Origin: Dipteris shenzhenensis
Lineage: Eukaryota; Polypodiophyta; Polypodiopsida; Gleicheniales
Length of the DNA: 64,000 nt
NCBI GenBank assembly: GCA_047967505.1
Contig: CM106541.1
Reading direction: 5' to 3' (one strand)
Notes under the pieces: generated by a model
Told to the model about the DNA's origin: nothing
The model's input: the letters and a program-made list of their open reading frames with translations, nothing else
Database searches by the model: none
Position numbers and translations under genes: made by a program
In this document: piece by piece, positions 1 through 11,092 of the stretch
How positions within the stretch are numbered: position 1 is the stretch's first letter
How the letters are laid out: every line of letters starts with the position of its first letter

Positions 1-960
1 AAAAACAAAACCTTACATACATTGGTGATTAACTAACACGAGGAAAAAAATGCATTAAAATCATCACTTATGGAATATAAAAATTGGATGGCTTGGTCCT
101 ATAAGGATTGTATGGCTTTGTCCTATAAATAAATAAAAGGGATCATTTTCCTTCTAATTTTAAAGGTTTTTGTTGTTGGCCTATCTATCTTTCCTGCCCA
201 CCAATCCTTGAAGTACATTTTGCTTTCATTCAATTTGATGAATCATAATTTCTCTCTTGACCTTGTTGGGATTTTCTTGAGCACTTTGATCTCCTTGTCT
301 TGATGCTACCTCTAGTTCTTTGAAAGCTTGATGTCATCCCATTATTTTGGATCATATTTTGGCTCTAATTTTTTTAGCCTTTCTCAACAAATTCTAGGTG
401 CTTTCTACTACCACTTCCAAGAAATAGAGGATGGTATTGGTTTTGCAAAAGCTACTCTGCACACAACTACCACCTACTCTTAAATGCTTTTCAACTAGAA
501 AAGTTCTGGATCAAATTTAAACCAAGAGGGAGATATTTTTCCCAATCCAAAATTTAAACCAAGAGGGAGATCTTTTTCCCAATCCAAAATCATAGAGCAT
601 GAGAACGTGTTTGTGGTCTAAAAGGGCAAGAGAAGAGAAAACTTGAGAGGTAGTTGATTGTTCTATATAACAATTCTTGGGATAAATACAACATGTCAAG
701 CCTAGATTCCCTCTTGAGATCTCCTACTTGTCTATTACACCGACTGTATGCCCCAAGTATACAAGGTGAAGGCTTCCTTCCATGGCCACACGTTGCATCA
801 TCACAAGTGTTTCTATCAATGAAGGCACAATGACAATGACATGTATTCCAAGCAATGATTAGTTAATCCTGACAATGACATGGAGGCACAATGACAATGA
901 CATGTTGTTCCATGGCATGATGCCCACTCTTGGGACAATCTATGGGACTGTGACAATTAT
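1..960. other. AT-rich intergenic sequence, no gene recognised
   Basis: No reading frame here resembles a known protein. A short sequence containing 'aatttaaaccaagagggagat' -like text occurs twice in tandem around 516-590. I see no transposon ends or RNA gene. Confidence 0.5.
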
Positions 961-965
961 GATAC

Positions 966-968
<3 letters not shown>

Positions 969-1012
<44 letters not shown>
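969..1012. repeat. (TG)n microsatellite
   Basis: About 22 uninterrupted TG dinucleotides. Apparent His/Thr or Cys/Val runs on both strands are translations of this repeat. Confidence 0.97.
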
Positions 1013-1013
<1 letters not shown>

Positions 1014-1975
1014 ATCTTTTGAGGTCCTTCTATTGTTATGCTATCGGATTCATTGCTCATGGTATTCACTAGATGAACATAATGGAGAGGATGAGTTCAG
1101 TTAGTCTCATTATGTTGTTGAGTCAATTGTACCTAAAATAAGCTAGATGGTTTACAAATGCTACATTTCTAGTTGAGTTATGAGGAGAGAGGTGCATGCA
1201 TTGCATACCTATGCAAATGATGTAACATTAGTATGCTAGGTGCACATAGGCATGGTAGAGAGGAGAAGGCATTGCATGTGGAAGATTTTGATGGACTAGC
1301 TATAGATAGATTCAAGGTGAGTGGTGTCGCACAACAAAAGATTATAAACCATGAGTATACAAAACAATTCTTTTCAATGGTTTTACCTCCATAAGCTTTG
1401 GATCTTTAAATGGTTTCTGCAAATTTAAATTGTTGAATTCTTGGGTGCTATGGGTGTTGAAACAACTCCATTTCAAGGTTTTATGGAAATGATGTGGCTA
1501 TTGAAATAATTACCATTTTAAAGGTTTTCTTATTTGCAATTATGGTAATGCTTATGCAACAAATTTGAGTGGAAAAGAATGGTTATAGTCATGCAGTGCT
1601 CATGGGATTGCCTGTGCAAGATGGTCACATATGCATATGAATTGAAGTGTTGAGAAGTGCCTAGTAAAGGCATAAAGTGTTGCATGGGAAGTAAGGTAAT
1701 CAAGGAAATAAGTTCTTATGTTAGGATTTGGTTCGGATTAGGCTCAATCCATTAGTATGCCATTGAGGAGATGTCAAATGATTAGCGACGATCAAAAGTG
1801 AACAAACAAGTCGAATGTGAAATCTAGCGAGTAAGAGAAGCACAAAGATGAAGACAAATCTTTTAAAGGAAAAAGGAAATGAAATGGTAGAAAATGTTCC
1901 ACCGAATCACAGGATGAGGCGGTGGCGGTGGAGACGTGGAGGGGGGGTTGGGTTGAGTAGCATCACACTAATCAA
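1013..1975. other. intergenic, nothing recognised
   Basis: No open frame of useful length, no transposon ends and no tandem structure seen. A G-rich patch begins near 1915. Confidence 0.4.
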
Positions 1976-2400
1976 CAAGTCAAGGGTTAGGTTAGGTTAG
2001 GGAGGGTTGGGAAGGAGGTGCTAGGTTAGGAGAACACTTTAAAAAAAAAAGGTTATCCCATATAAAAAAGGGGCAGAAAGTTAGGGTAATAAATTGAGCA
2101 AGAAATTTTTTAAAAGAAATTTTAATAGAAAAAGGGGGAAATTTTGTTAGGGTAATAAATTAAGGGGGTTAGGGTAATTTTGTCAAAGATAGGGGATGTG
2201 TGTGTGTGTGTGTTCGCACATGCACGCGTGCATGTGCGACATGATTTCATGTTGCATTGAGGGGGTCGTGAGCATAGCAGGTAAGGGTTGTGTGTGTGTG
2301 TCTCAAAAAAATAAAGGGTAGGTAGAGTTGGAGGTTAGGTTAGGGGGGTAGGGTTAGGTGGATAAGGGTTAAGGTTAGGGGGGTAAATTAAAATGTAAGG
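1976..2400 (+). repeat. degenerate GGTTAGG-rich sequence
   Basis: Many GGTTAG, GTTAGGG and TTAGGTTAGG words occur on the plus strand (about 1985-2060 and 2325-2395). They are interrupted by poly-A runs and GT microsatellites (about 2198-2213 and 2289-2302). There is no perfect array. This resembles decayed telomere-like or simple G-rich sequence, and a telomeric origin is only a possibility. Confidence 0.4.
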
Positions 2401-2548
2401 GGGTAGAAAATAAGGGAGTCAAATATAGTGTAAAAATTAAATATATATTATGGGGAGAAAAGGGGGGGGGGGGGCATGGTGGTTGTTTTTCATAAAAAGA
2501 AAAAAATGAGCATGCAAATAGTTGATTAGGAAGGGGGAATTTTTATTT

Positions 2549-2573
2549 GTGTGTGTGTGTGTGTGTGTGTGTG
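2549..2573. repeat. (GT)n microsatellite
   Basis: About 12 GT dinucleotides in the purine-rich tract. A poly-G run of about 13 lies upstream near 2462-2474. Confidence 0.9.
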
Positions 2574-2979
2574 GGGTAGACTTGACAAGACAAAACCCCT
2601 TTCCATAGTAATCAAAACATTGTAGATAAAGGGCTCAAAAAGAGAGTTGCAATTCTAATAAATGGAGAACAAATATGTGCAATCCTACTAATGTCTTTAA
2701 AAAAAGGTAAAAAAGAGGTTAACATTTTTCACAAGTTGCAAAATGTAGAAATGAACCAAAATTTTGTGCTTTGATAAGTCGTTCGCAAGCATCACTTTTA
2801 TTAAAGAGGGGAGTCTGCTTCCCTGCCACCATCCAACAAGAAAATTGATAAGAACCATATTTTAACTTAGTTGGGAAGACATGTGTCATAAACACCCCTC
2901 CCTTGTTATCGGGATCACAATTAAAATAGTTGCTCATGCTACAAACTCATAAAGCTAAATTTTGACACTGTGGTTTGTG

Positions 2980-4320
2980 TAAAAAGTGTTTGAAGGGAAG
3001 GTAAAATGATGGTTATGTAATGAAAAAAAGTTGATGAATATGGGATAAGAGGGAAAGAGGAGGGGAGACCTTAAGACTTAGAGTATTAAATGTAAGACTT
3101 AAGATTATAAGGAGGGAAACTTTTATAAGAAAGAGGAGCTTACATTAATGAGAACTTTAAAATCTAAAGCATTAAATGTAAATTTAAGATTTAGAGCAAA
3201 AGAGGGGGAAAAATTAAGAGGCTTAAACTAATGCTTTAGAGTATTGAATGTAAAGTTTAAAAAGACTTAGGTTAAACATATATTAAAACAATATATAGAA
3301 AGGGGAGAGAGATATTTTAAAAGGAAGTCCTAATTTTTTACATAGTTATTTGGAGGGGGGAGGGGACTTATAATAAAGGATTAATTGCTAGTTAGAAAAG
3401 TATAATCAATCAAGGGTGAGTTAGTTATATGAAAGAATGTAGGGGGGTGGTTAGATACTAAAAATAATATCGACAAAGAGATAAAGAATGTGAGAAGATA
3501 ACGAGGAAGGGAGGGCGGTTTAGTATAAGGAAATAAAGACAAGGAGGATTAAAGAGGGAGAAAGGACCTGTGAGTCCATAATGATAACAAGGTACATGAC
3601 AACAGTGTAGAGTGAGGAGCACAGCAAGGAGGCAAATATGTAGGGGATGAGAGCAGCCAAGGTACGAAAGACGAGGCAACAAACAACATGCCACAGAGAA
3701 GAGAGTAAGACTCTGCAAGGTTTGCAAAATCGAGGAGGTTGTGAGGCACGAATGGGGGTGGAGGCGAGGATGGGGCAGTAGAGGAGCAGAGAAACGGGTG
3801 CAGAGGCCAAGAGAGGTCTCCGTGAGCTAGAGAAAAAGAGGATGCAAAACTACAGAGGAGGGGACAATAGGTGAGCAAATAATAGAAGCTGCAGTAGAGG
3901 ATTACGAGGGCAATGAATGGGATAAAGGGGCCGCGAATGGGCTGAGGCAGTTATGAGTAGGAAGGAGAATAAATAGGTAGAAAAGGGACTCGGGAGGTGG
4001 GGAGATGGATTAATAGGTATGAAAACCGAAGCAATGGGGAGTTCATCGGGAGTGAAAGAGGAGGAGCTAGGGAGCACATCAGGCACGACAAGGAGACAGG
4101 ACCCGCAGCCGAGGGGTGGGTGTATTTAGTTAGGGAAAGGTTAGGGGCGAGGTTTAGTTAGGGAAAGGTTAGGAAGAGAGGGGGCTAGAGAGAGAAAAAT
4201 TAGAGGGAGAGATAGTAAATTAGAGGGAAAGAGAGAGAGGGTAAAGAGAGAGGGGAAAGAGAGATAGAGAACGAGTAGAGAGAGAAAAAGAGAGAGACAG
4301 GGGGTTAGAGAAGGGGGGGG

Positions 4321-4375
<55 letters not shown>

Positions 4376-4700
4376 GGGGAGAGAGAAAAATAATGTAGAG
4401 AGAGGGTGGAGAGAAGAGAAGGGGGGGTTATAGAGAAGAGAGAGAAAATAGTTGAGGAAAGGGTACAACGAGGGTAGAAAAAACTTGTATTGTCAGGAGA
4501 GAATAAAGGTAGAAATGGAGGGGAGGAGACAGGCATGTAGGGGAGATGTAAGTATGAAAAAAGGAAGGGTATAACATACTTGAGAAGGGGAGAAGAGGAA
4601 AGTGTGTGTGTGTGTGTGTGTGCGCACCAAAAGATAAGAATTTGAGTTTAAATTTTTAGAGTGAAGTTTTGGGGAGAAATATGGCACCAAAATTGCCAAC
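2980..4700 (+). other. long purine-rich, strand-asymmetric tract
   Basis: The plus strand is dominated by A and G for about 1.7 kb. The minus strand therefore shows several long open frames rich in Ser, Leu, Pro and Phe, with no domain or motif. They overlap in different frames and are best read as composition artefacts. The 3' part grades into GA microsatellite. Confidence 0.6.
4323..4370. repeat. (GA)n microsatellite
   Basis: About 24 GA units directly after a run of about 10 G. Flanked on both sides by imperfect GA-rich sequence (about 4140-4480). Confidence 0.95.
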
Positions 4701-4860
4701 AATTAAAAGGAGAAATAAGCCGAGGGGGTTGGGCTTGTAAGAGTCAATATGTTTGGGATAAGAGATAAATGTGTGTGTGTGCGTGCATGTGCATGTGCGT
4801 GTGTGTGTGTGCATGTGCATGTGCGTGTGAATGTGTGTGTGTGCGTGTGCGCGCGCATGC
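4603..4860. repeat. GT / GTGC compound microsatellites
   Basis: A (GT)n tract at about 4603-4621, then a compound GT/GC/AT alternating purine-pyrimidine tract at about 4770-4858 (repeats of GTGTGTGT, GCATGTGCATGTGC and GCGCGC). Confidence 0.85.
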
Positions 4861-5390
4861 TCAAGATAAGGATATAGACAAGAGTTCCATGATTACTTTA
4901 GTGGAATTCTGGGGAAGAATGAAGTCTTAACAATAGAAAAACTCATTGCCAAAAACAAATGTAAGCCAATAAGACCTAAGACCATTCCTCCTTTGACTCA
5001 GACTTTTTGGACAAACCTCTAAAGCTAGAGAAACTTAAAGAAGCAAGTTTGGCCATGGCCCCTAGTTGCTATTGCTCTGGGAGGAGTCTCTGGTTCAAGG
5101 TTTCTCGGATAAGAGGATTAAACTATGGATCATTAAGTTAATACGTAAAGGGGGTTAGAAAGATCACAGTTCAAATTGGCGTTGATGGGTTTTTTTTGGG
5201 AAGCTGATATTTTTTTGGGAAGAAGTATTGTATGGATGGTGGGTAGAGAGGGAGTCAAAATATTAAAAAGTGATTGGCTCAAAGAAAGGATTAAAGGAAA
5301 CCCATGTGGTAGTAAATGAGGGGCTATTGTAAAAGAACCAATAAAAACAAAAAGTTCTTCATGCAAGGACTAGATGTCGAAGGCTCAGTG
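4861..5390. other. intergenic, nothing recognised
   Basis: No coding similarity seen. A 77-residue minus-strand frame at 5133-5366 has no motif. Confidence 0.4.
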
Positions 5391-6352
5391 GAGACGTGGT
5401 GAAAAAGCATGCATTTGAAGAACCAAGGCTTGTGTTTGACGGAGGCAAAGCACCAAGAAGGAAGCAAGGTGCTGTTGAGCATGTGCGTGCTATAATAGTT
5501 GGGTTGTTAACCCCCGAGTTTGTACCATGGGTCAAGAAGACGCTTGGGTCAACACAACCTTTTAAAGCACAAGGGTGGATAGATGTCGCTTCCGAGGAGT
5601 ACCTACTAGCACTCAACTCCTTCCGAGTCCGAAGAGACATGAATTTGTTTTAGGCGGTGAACTCCTAATTTACCGAGGAGCCTTTCAGAATCTTAGGGCA
5701 GTGAACCAATGGAGAGAAACAGTCCACCGTCCATCGAGTGATGAGTTTAGTAGCTAGGTGTTAGTCGGTTTGGTAGCCCCAAGCTATATAGGTAGAGGCT
5801 TTTCTAATAGAGGAAGACAAGAGTTATAGACGTCCCTCTGGCTTGCTAGGTTAGATGCTTGAGTGAGTGTGCATCTTAAGCTGAGGCGTCTTCGTGTAAA
5901 CAAAACTCTCTTAATGCAAGTACGAGTTGTTTCCATCATATACTATATCTTGGTTTTCTATACTATGTCCCCCATCCCCATACAATCTCTTTCACCAGTC
6001 TCCCGCCGACCTCTGTATTTAAGTTGACGGTCTCTTTCACTTGTCTCCCCCCATCCCCATACGGTCTCTTTCACCTGTCTCCCCCCATCGCCATACAGTC
6101 TCTTTCACCTGTCTCCCCCCAACCTCTGTGTTTAAGTTGACGGAGTGTTTTAACCGAGTGTCGCACACACACATCTACTTGTGGATTGCAAGAGAGGTCA
6201 TCTTCACTACGAGCACTGCATCAGGAAATCTCTTAAGGCACCTTGAGCACCGTGTGACGAGCACAGTGAGGAATGAGCAACGAGTGACTATGAGTTAAAT
6301 CTGAGGGTGTAAACCCAACCGTCAAGAGTTTGGTGATCCTACTGGGGAAGGG
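5391..6352 (+). other. possible decayed LTR plus primer-binding-like site
   Basis: Overlapping frames on both strands at 5359-5653 (85 and 93 residues) match nothing I know. At about 6331-6352 there is a TTTGGTGATCCTACTGGGG motif. It resembles primer-binding sites of Tat/Ogre-type plant gypsy elements (compare TGGCGACTCTGCTGGGGA), so the preceding several hundred bases could be a decayed 5' LTR. No second LTR copy or internal coding follows, so this is weak. Confidence 0.25.
5966..6142 (+). repeat. minisatellite, TCTCTTTCACCTGTCTCCCCC-type
   Basis: Four to five imperfect copies of a ~36-bp unit built on 'catacggtctctttcacctg' followed by a C-rich run. Two copies carry an extra 'aacctctgtgtttaagttga' segment, giving a two-part unit. 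Confidence 0.8.
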
Positions 6353-6606
6353 TTAATTGAATTTCTGCAATTGTCTAGGCTGTGTAAAAGAGTTGAGTGG
6401 ATTGAGTTTAGAAAACTTAGGCTTGAGAGCATAGTTCATTGAGATTTCATGTTGACAAAAGATCAATTGAAATTGTTGTTTGAAGCCCTACATCCGAGTG
6501 ACATATGATGAGTGGCAAAGTTTACTTACCACTTTGAAGACTGGGATCTGGATGACAATGAGTATTCAAATAACTACATGCCTATGTCGTGATTTAGCCA
6601 ATGTCT

Positions 6607-6955
<349 letters not shown>

Positions 6956-7021
6956 ATAGATGCCAAATAGCATGTTTGTGTGTTAGTCGTGCGTGTTAGT
7001 TTTGTGTGTTAGCTTCATAGG

Positions 7022-7226
7022 ATGCCTGAAAAAAAAAGCTATCCCAAAACCGTTTGCCAAAAAAGCCGGTTCGCCTATTAAGCCATTGCCTGAAGAGAAA
7101 AAAAATGCTATCCAGAAGCCGTTTGCCAGAAAAGCCGGTTTGACTGATAACTGCTGAAGTCGTTGCCTGAAGGGAAAAAAATTTGCTATCCAGAAAACCA
7201 TTTGCCAAAAAAGTCGGATCGCTTGC
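7022..7226. repeat. three-copy imperfect tandem repeat, units 65-77 bp
   Basis: TGCCTGAA plus an A-run, then GCTATCC, then CGTTTGCCA, then AAAGCCGGTT recurs with units beginning near 7023, 7087 and 7164. Divergence between units is moderate. Minus-strand frames here (at 6983-7298) show the corresponding repeated peptides and no domain. Confidence 0.8.
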
Positions 7227-7229
7227 TTT

Positions 7230-8130
7230 AAAAATAAAAAACCGTTTTCTAAGGAAAAAAAACATGTTTACCTGTTTAAAGGGCTTTATGCTAGCCAAGA
7301 GGGCTTTATGCCTGCGAGTGAAAGGGAATGTTCTCTACTAGATCTGTTTCAAGAAGAAAAAAAAGCTTCACGCATGCCATCAAAACTTTGCATGAAACTA
7401 CTCGTCCAAGATGTGTCATTCGTACAAGCTTCATTGTTTTGGTTATTTCTTATTATTTATACTAAACTATACTTGGCTTTTAGAAGGGCAACAAAGTGAT
7501 TCATTAAAAAACTATAAATGTGACCCCGTGTGAGTTTTTTTTTCTCTTTTTGAATATCTAACGTTGGTTCAATGAACCAAGTCCCTACTATAATGCAAAA
7601 CGAGAAACTTGTAGCAATGCGTGCTACATCGGCGACAACTCAATGTGGTGATCAAGTTTTAATCCTCGCAACAACTACAGACCCAGATCTCGCACCAGGT
7701 GTTGAAAACTAGTATTGAATTGACATTGTTCTATATTGTCAACAACCACGTTGTGGAAGGAATTACAAATGCATCCCTGGTGATTGTTTATTTGATACAA
7801 TGAAGTATTTAGTCGATATAGATTTGACATCTGCAGAAATCCGAGTAGTATTAGTTCAGCAGAAATCCGAGTAGTAGTAGTAGTACTAGTTCAGTAGAGT
7901 TCAGTAATTTCTCGTAAGCTTGCGGAATGGAGAGGAACAATCAATGAGATGCTTACACACCTATCTCTCTCAGGATTTTCTCCCAACCAAATAGTGGATT
8001 TTTTACCTTCTATTTTGAATGTATTTTTTCATGAAGTCAAAGAAACTTATGTGACTGATACGTGCAAGATATTGATTTCTCAAAGCGCAATATGAATATA
8101 ACTACTGATATGCTAGTATCCTATCTATTC
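7230..8130. other. intergenic, nothing recognised
   Basis: No motif-bearing reading frame. A short AGTAGT run lies near 7870-7885. Confidence 0.4.
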
Positions 8131-8134
8131 ACAA

Positions 8135-8165
8135 GACTTCCTTGCAATACTATTGGACTCTAATA
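8135..8165 (+). repeat. 31-bp direct repeat, copy 1
   Basis: Identical over 31 bases to 9872-9902. It directly abuts the first satellite monomer. Confidence 0.85.
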
Positions 8166-8826
8166 GGATGGATTGATGCATGTGCAAAGTTGTGTGGCCA
8201 TAATACACGTGTGTGTCTGAATAACACGCCTCGAGGCATGTTATTTGACGCACGTGCATGGCACTTAGTAAAAAAACATGGTTTTGTACCTCATCGACCA
8301 CACAAACCATATCTGATGGTCGCGATACTTTGCACACACCTCAAAGTAGGATGTATTGACGTGTGTGCAAAGTAGCAAGGTCATCAGACACGTGCGTGTC
8401 TGAATGACACGCCTCTAGGCATGTTTTTTGACGCACGTGCATGGAAATTGGTAAAAAAACGTGGTTTGGAGCCTCATAGCCCACACAAACCATATCTAAT
8501 GGTCGCGATACTTTGCATGTGCCTCAACGTAGGTTACATTGATGTGTGTGCAAAGTAGCGTGGCCATCAAGCATGTGTGCATCCGAATAACACGCCTCCA
8601 GGCATGTTTTTTGACACACGTGCATGGAAATTGGGAAAAACATGGTTTAGAGCCTCATCGACCACACAAACCATATGTGATGGTTGCAATACTTTGCAAG
8701 TGCCTCAAGGTAGGATGGATTGATGTGTGTGCAAAGTAGCATGGCCATTACACACGTGTGCGTTCGAATAACACGCCTCCAGGCGTGTTTTTTAATGCAC
8801 GTGCATGGAAATTGATTTTAAAAACA
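8165..8826 (+). repeat. ~182-bp satellite, about 3.6 monomers
   Basis: Tandem units carry the landmarks GTGTGCAAAGTAGC, then AATAACACGCCTC, GGCATGTTTTTTGA, GCACGTGCATGG, CCACACAAACCATAT and GATACTTTGCA. The GTGTGCAAAGTAGC landmark recurs near 8361, 8542 and 8723, a period of about 181 bp. This is the same family as the large array at 29.6-33.5 kb, but these copies form their own subtype (GCCTCnAGGC centre, 'tggtcgcgatac'). Confidence 0.9.
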
Positions 8827-9871
8827 AACATAGTTGAGGACGTGCAAAGGTGGTGGTTGGTAGAGGTGAAACACACTCTGATAGAGCAGCTCAATTTATG
8901 AAAGGAAGGAAATGCACAATTTTCCACTGAAAATACAATATTATAGGCAAGGTTAGATGCTTTAGCAAAGGTGGAGACTCAAATCAAAGTAATGAGAATG
9001 ATGATGACACGCTAGAGATTGAAGGAATCTTTATGAGTAGCAAGAGTGTAGAAGAATCTTTATGAGTAGCAAAAGTGTAGAAGAACTTCAGAGGAGACTT
9101 TATGATTATATAGCTATAGTGGTCACACCTAGGACGGGACTGTCCATAGCTTCGATGGGGTAGCATCTAGTGCAACGGTCATTTGATCTACTGTCAGAGG
9201 AGGCTGGACTAAGACTAGAACTCATCATGGGACAATGGGTGTAGGTCGAGTGGCACGTGTGGGGGCATGGGACATGTGGCACGTGTCAAGTGCAAAGGTG
9301 GTACCGGAGCACTTTGTCGTGGAGGAGGTGCACCAACACTCTGTCGAGGTCGAGGAGGAGCTATACCCGAAGGCTTTTTGGGCCTCGTCATTTTTCTAGG
9401 GCAACCTCTGGCAAAGTTCCCATAGGCCCTATAGATCCTACACTGATCCTGTCTGCCCGCAATCTTGATTCTCTAACGAAAGAATGAACCATCAGGGTGC
9501 TGGATCATAATGTGGTCATTAGATAAGTTAGGGTCCTAGACAATGACCCTAACTCTAGGAACCCCGTCTGATTTGATTGCCTCTACTGGCTGTAGAGGAA
9601 AAACCAGGGAGGGAGAGGATCTCAACCACAATACCGAACTGCTCACCGATCCCTGTAGGTAGTTAATGATGATAAACTTGAGGAAGGTTGGGGAACCTGA
9701 TAAAAAATGAAGTGCCATGGCTATCCTCTTCTACAGGATCAAAGGCCAGCCTGAAGGGGGCTAATTAACGTAAGAAATAGCTACAACTATCTCCAAGAAC
9801 CAGCATGAGGATTGTACCAAGCCAACGCGCAATGGTCATGAACCTAGATCATCATGGGAGAGCTTCTATTG
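8827..9871. other. non-coding segment between satellite and second direct repeat
   Basis: No recognised gene. A 31-bp unit is duplicated in tandem near 9026-9083 ('gaatctttatgagtagcaa'). A plus-strand frame at 9257-9487 is Arg/Gly-rich without a domain. Confidence 0.4.
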
Positions 9872-9902
9872 GACTTCCTTGCAATACTATTGGACTCTAA
9901 TA
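9872..9902 (+). repeat. 31-bp direct repeat, copy 2
   Basis: Second exact copy of the sequence at 8135-8165, 1,737 bp away. Confidence 0.85.
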
Positions 9903-10686
9903 TTATCAATGTTGCTTCAATCTGAATTCTCACAACATTCCTCTCTTTTGATGCATGTTCTCGACGTGAAGTAAGATTGGGAATCATCAGAGTAGAGATG
10001 CCAAGCTGGATGCAAGATCGAAGGATGACATTTCTATATGATTGTAGTCCATGACACAATATTATTTATGTTGCAACCAAGGATAAGGTATGAGCTGTTG
10101 TGAGCGTAGTCTTATTCATGTATTTGTTGGGCTTCAATTACTGAAAGGCACAAGTCTTTGCACATCACCAAGGCAATAATAAAACACTACCCCTGACATT
10201 TGCAATAGGAAGAATCGGGTCCTGATGGACCCTATGTCGTGTCTCATGTTCATATTTTTTTTTCCCTTAAGAAAATTTCATTAAACGGTAGGATCCAAGT
10301 TAGTTATGTGCTCTATGGCAAAAAACCGAACTCTCAAGTATAGCGAGTGAGCAATGAATTAATAGAAACATACCAAAGACTCTGAAATATAGAGAGCTAT
10401 CAGTGAACGATGAGCGGGCCTCTCAAGATTACGTTGAAGTAACCTTGCATTTTTTCAACTATATGGATACGAAAATTGTCCTTAATTTCTTCTTTTGGAT
10501 AGAACCTTAATTGATAGAGCCTCATAATCGTAAGGTTAAAGGGCCCTTGTTGGTTAGGTGATTAACACTTAACACAACATTATTATTAACTGGAAGAAAG
10601 CCAACTAAAGAGCAAAAGCAGAGAGGAAAGCGAAAAGCGCGCAAGCAACGAAGGGAAAAACGCCATCTTTGCCTCGAAAAGGACCG
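9903..10686. other. upstream region of the F-box gene
   Basis: No coding sequence recognised. AT-rich with several T and A runs. The last ~150 bp become A/G-rich (gcgaaaagcgcgcaag) and lead into the minisatellite leader of the F-box gene. No confident TATA box chosen. Confidence 0.35.
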
Positions 10687-10773
10687 CTTGCTGGAAGCTT
10701 TGGGGTCTGCGTCTTTGCCTCTCACAGATTCAAAGGTAAAACAAGAAGCTTTTGGGTCCGGCGGCTCGTCGCA

Positions 10774-11092
10774 TCTCGTGTGCGGGATGAGGAGGCTAGG
10801 GGAAGAAGAAGAAGAAGCAGCATCAGCAGCAGCAACGATGGGAAAAACGGAAGCTTTGGGCTGTGCGTCTGATCTTGTGTGCAGGATGAAGAGGAGGCAA
10901 GAAGGAGGAGGAGCCTCGTCGTGTGTTGTGTGCGGGATGAGGAGGACGAGGCTAAGGAAAGAAGAAGAAGAAGAAGGAGGAGGAGGAGGAGGAGGAGGGT
11001 CTTTGTCGTCTCCTGTGTGCGGGATGAGGAGGACGAGGCTCAGGAAAGAAGACGAAGAAGAAGAAGAAGAAGAAGCAGCTGCTGCTGCAGAG
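10774..11092 (+). repeat. minisatellite leader 5' of the F-box gene
   Basis: Four imperfect copies of TGTGTGCGGGATGAGGAGG (near 10776, 10876, 10926 and 11014). The last two extend into GACGAGGCTAAGGAAAG followed by GAA, GGA or GCA triplet runs. The repeat is open in the F-box frame, encoding Glu, Gly and Ala runs, and extends that frame 135 codons upstream to 10688. Because it is repeat-derived, has no domain and another ATG lies just before the F-box, I treat it as leader or a fast-evolving N-terminal extension. Confidence 0.7.

Noticed and set aside
863-1072. Small proteins on both strands across the TG repeat
   Set aside because: Their cores are His/Thr and Cys/Val runs encoded by the microsatellite.
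3458-4702. Several minus-strand open frames of 80-131 residues rich in Ser, Leu and Pro
   Set aside because: They lie in a purine-rich/GA-repeat tract, overlap one another in different frames and have no domain; they reflect composition, not genes.
5359-5653. Overlapping 85- and 93-residue frames on opposite strands as a gene
   Set aside because: No motif in either frame and no way to choose between strands; left as unassigned sequence.
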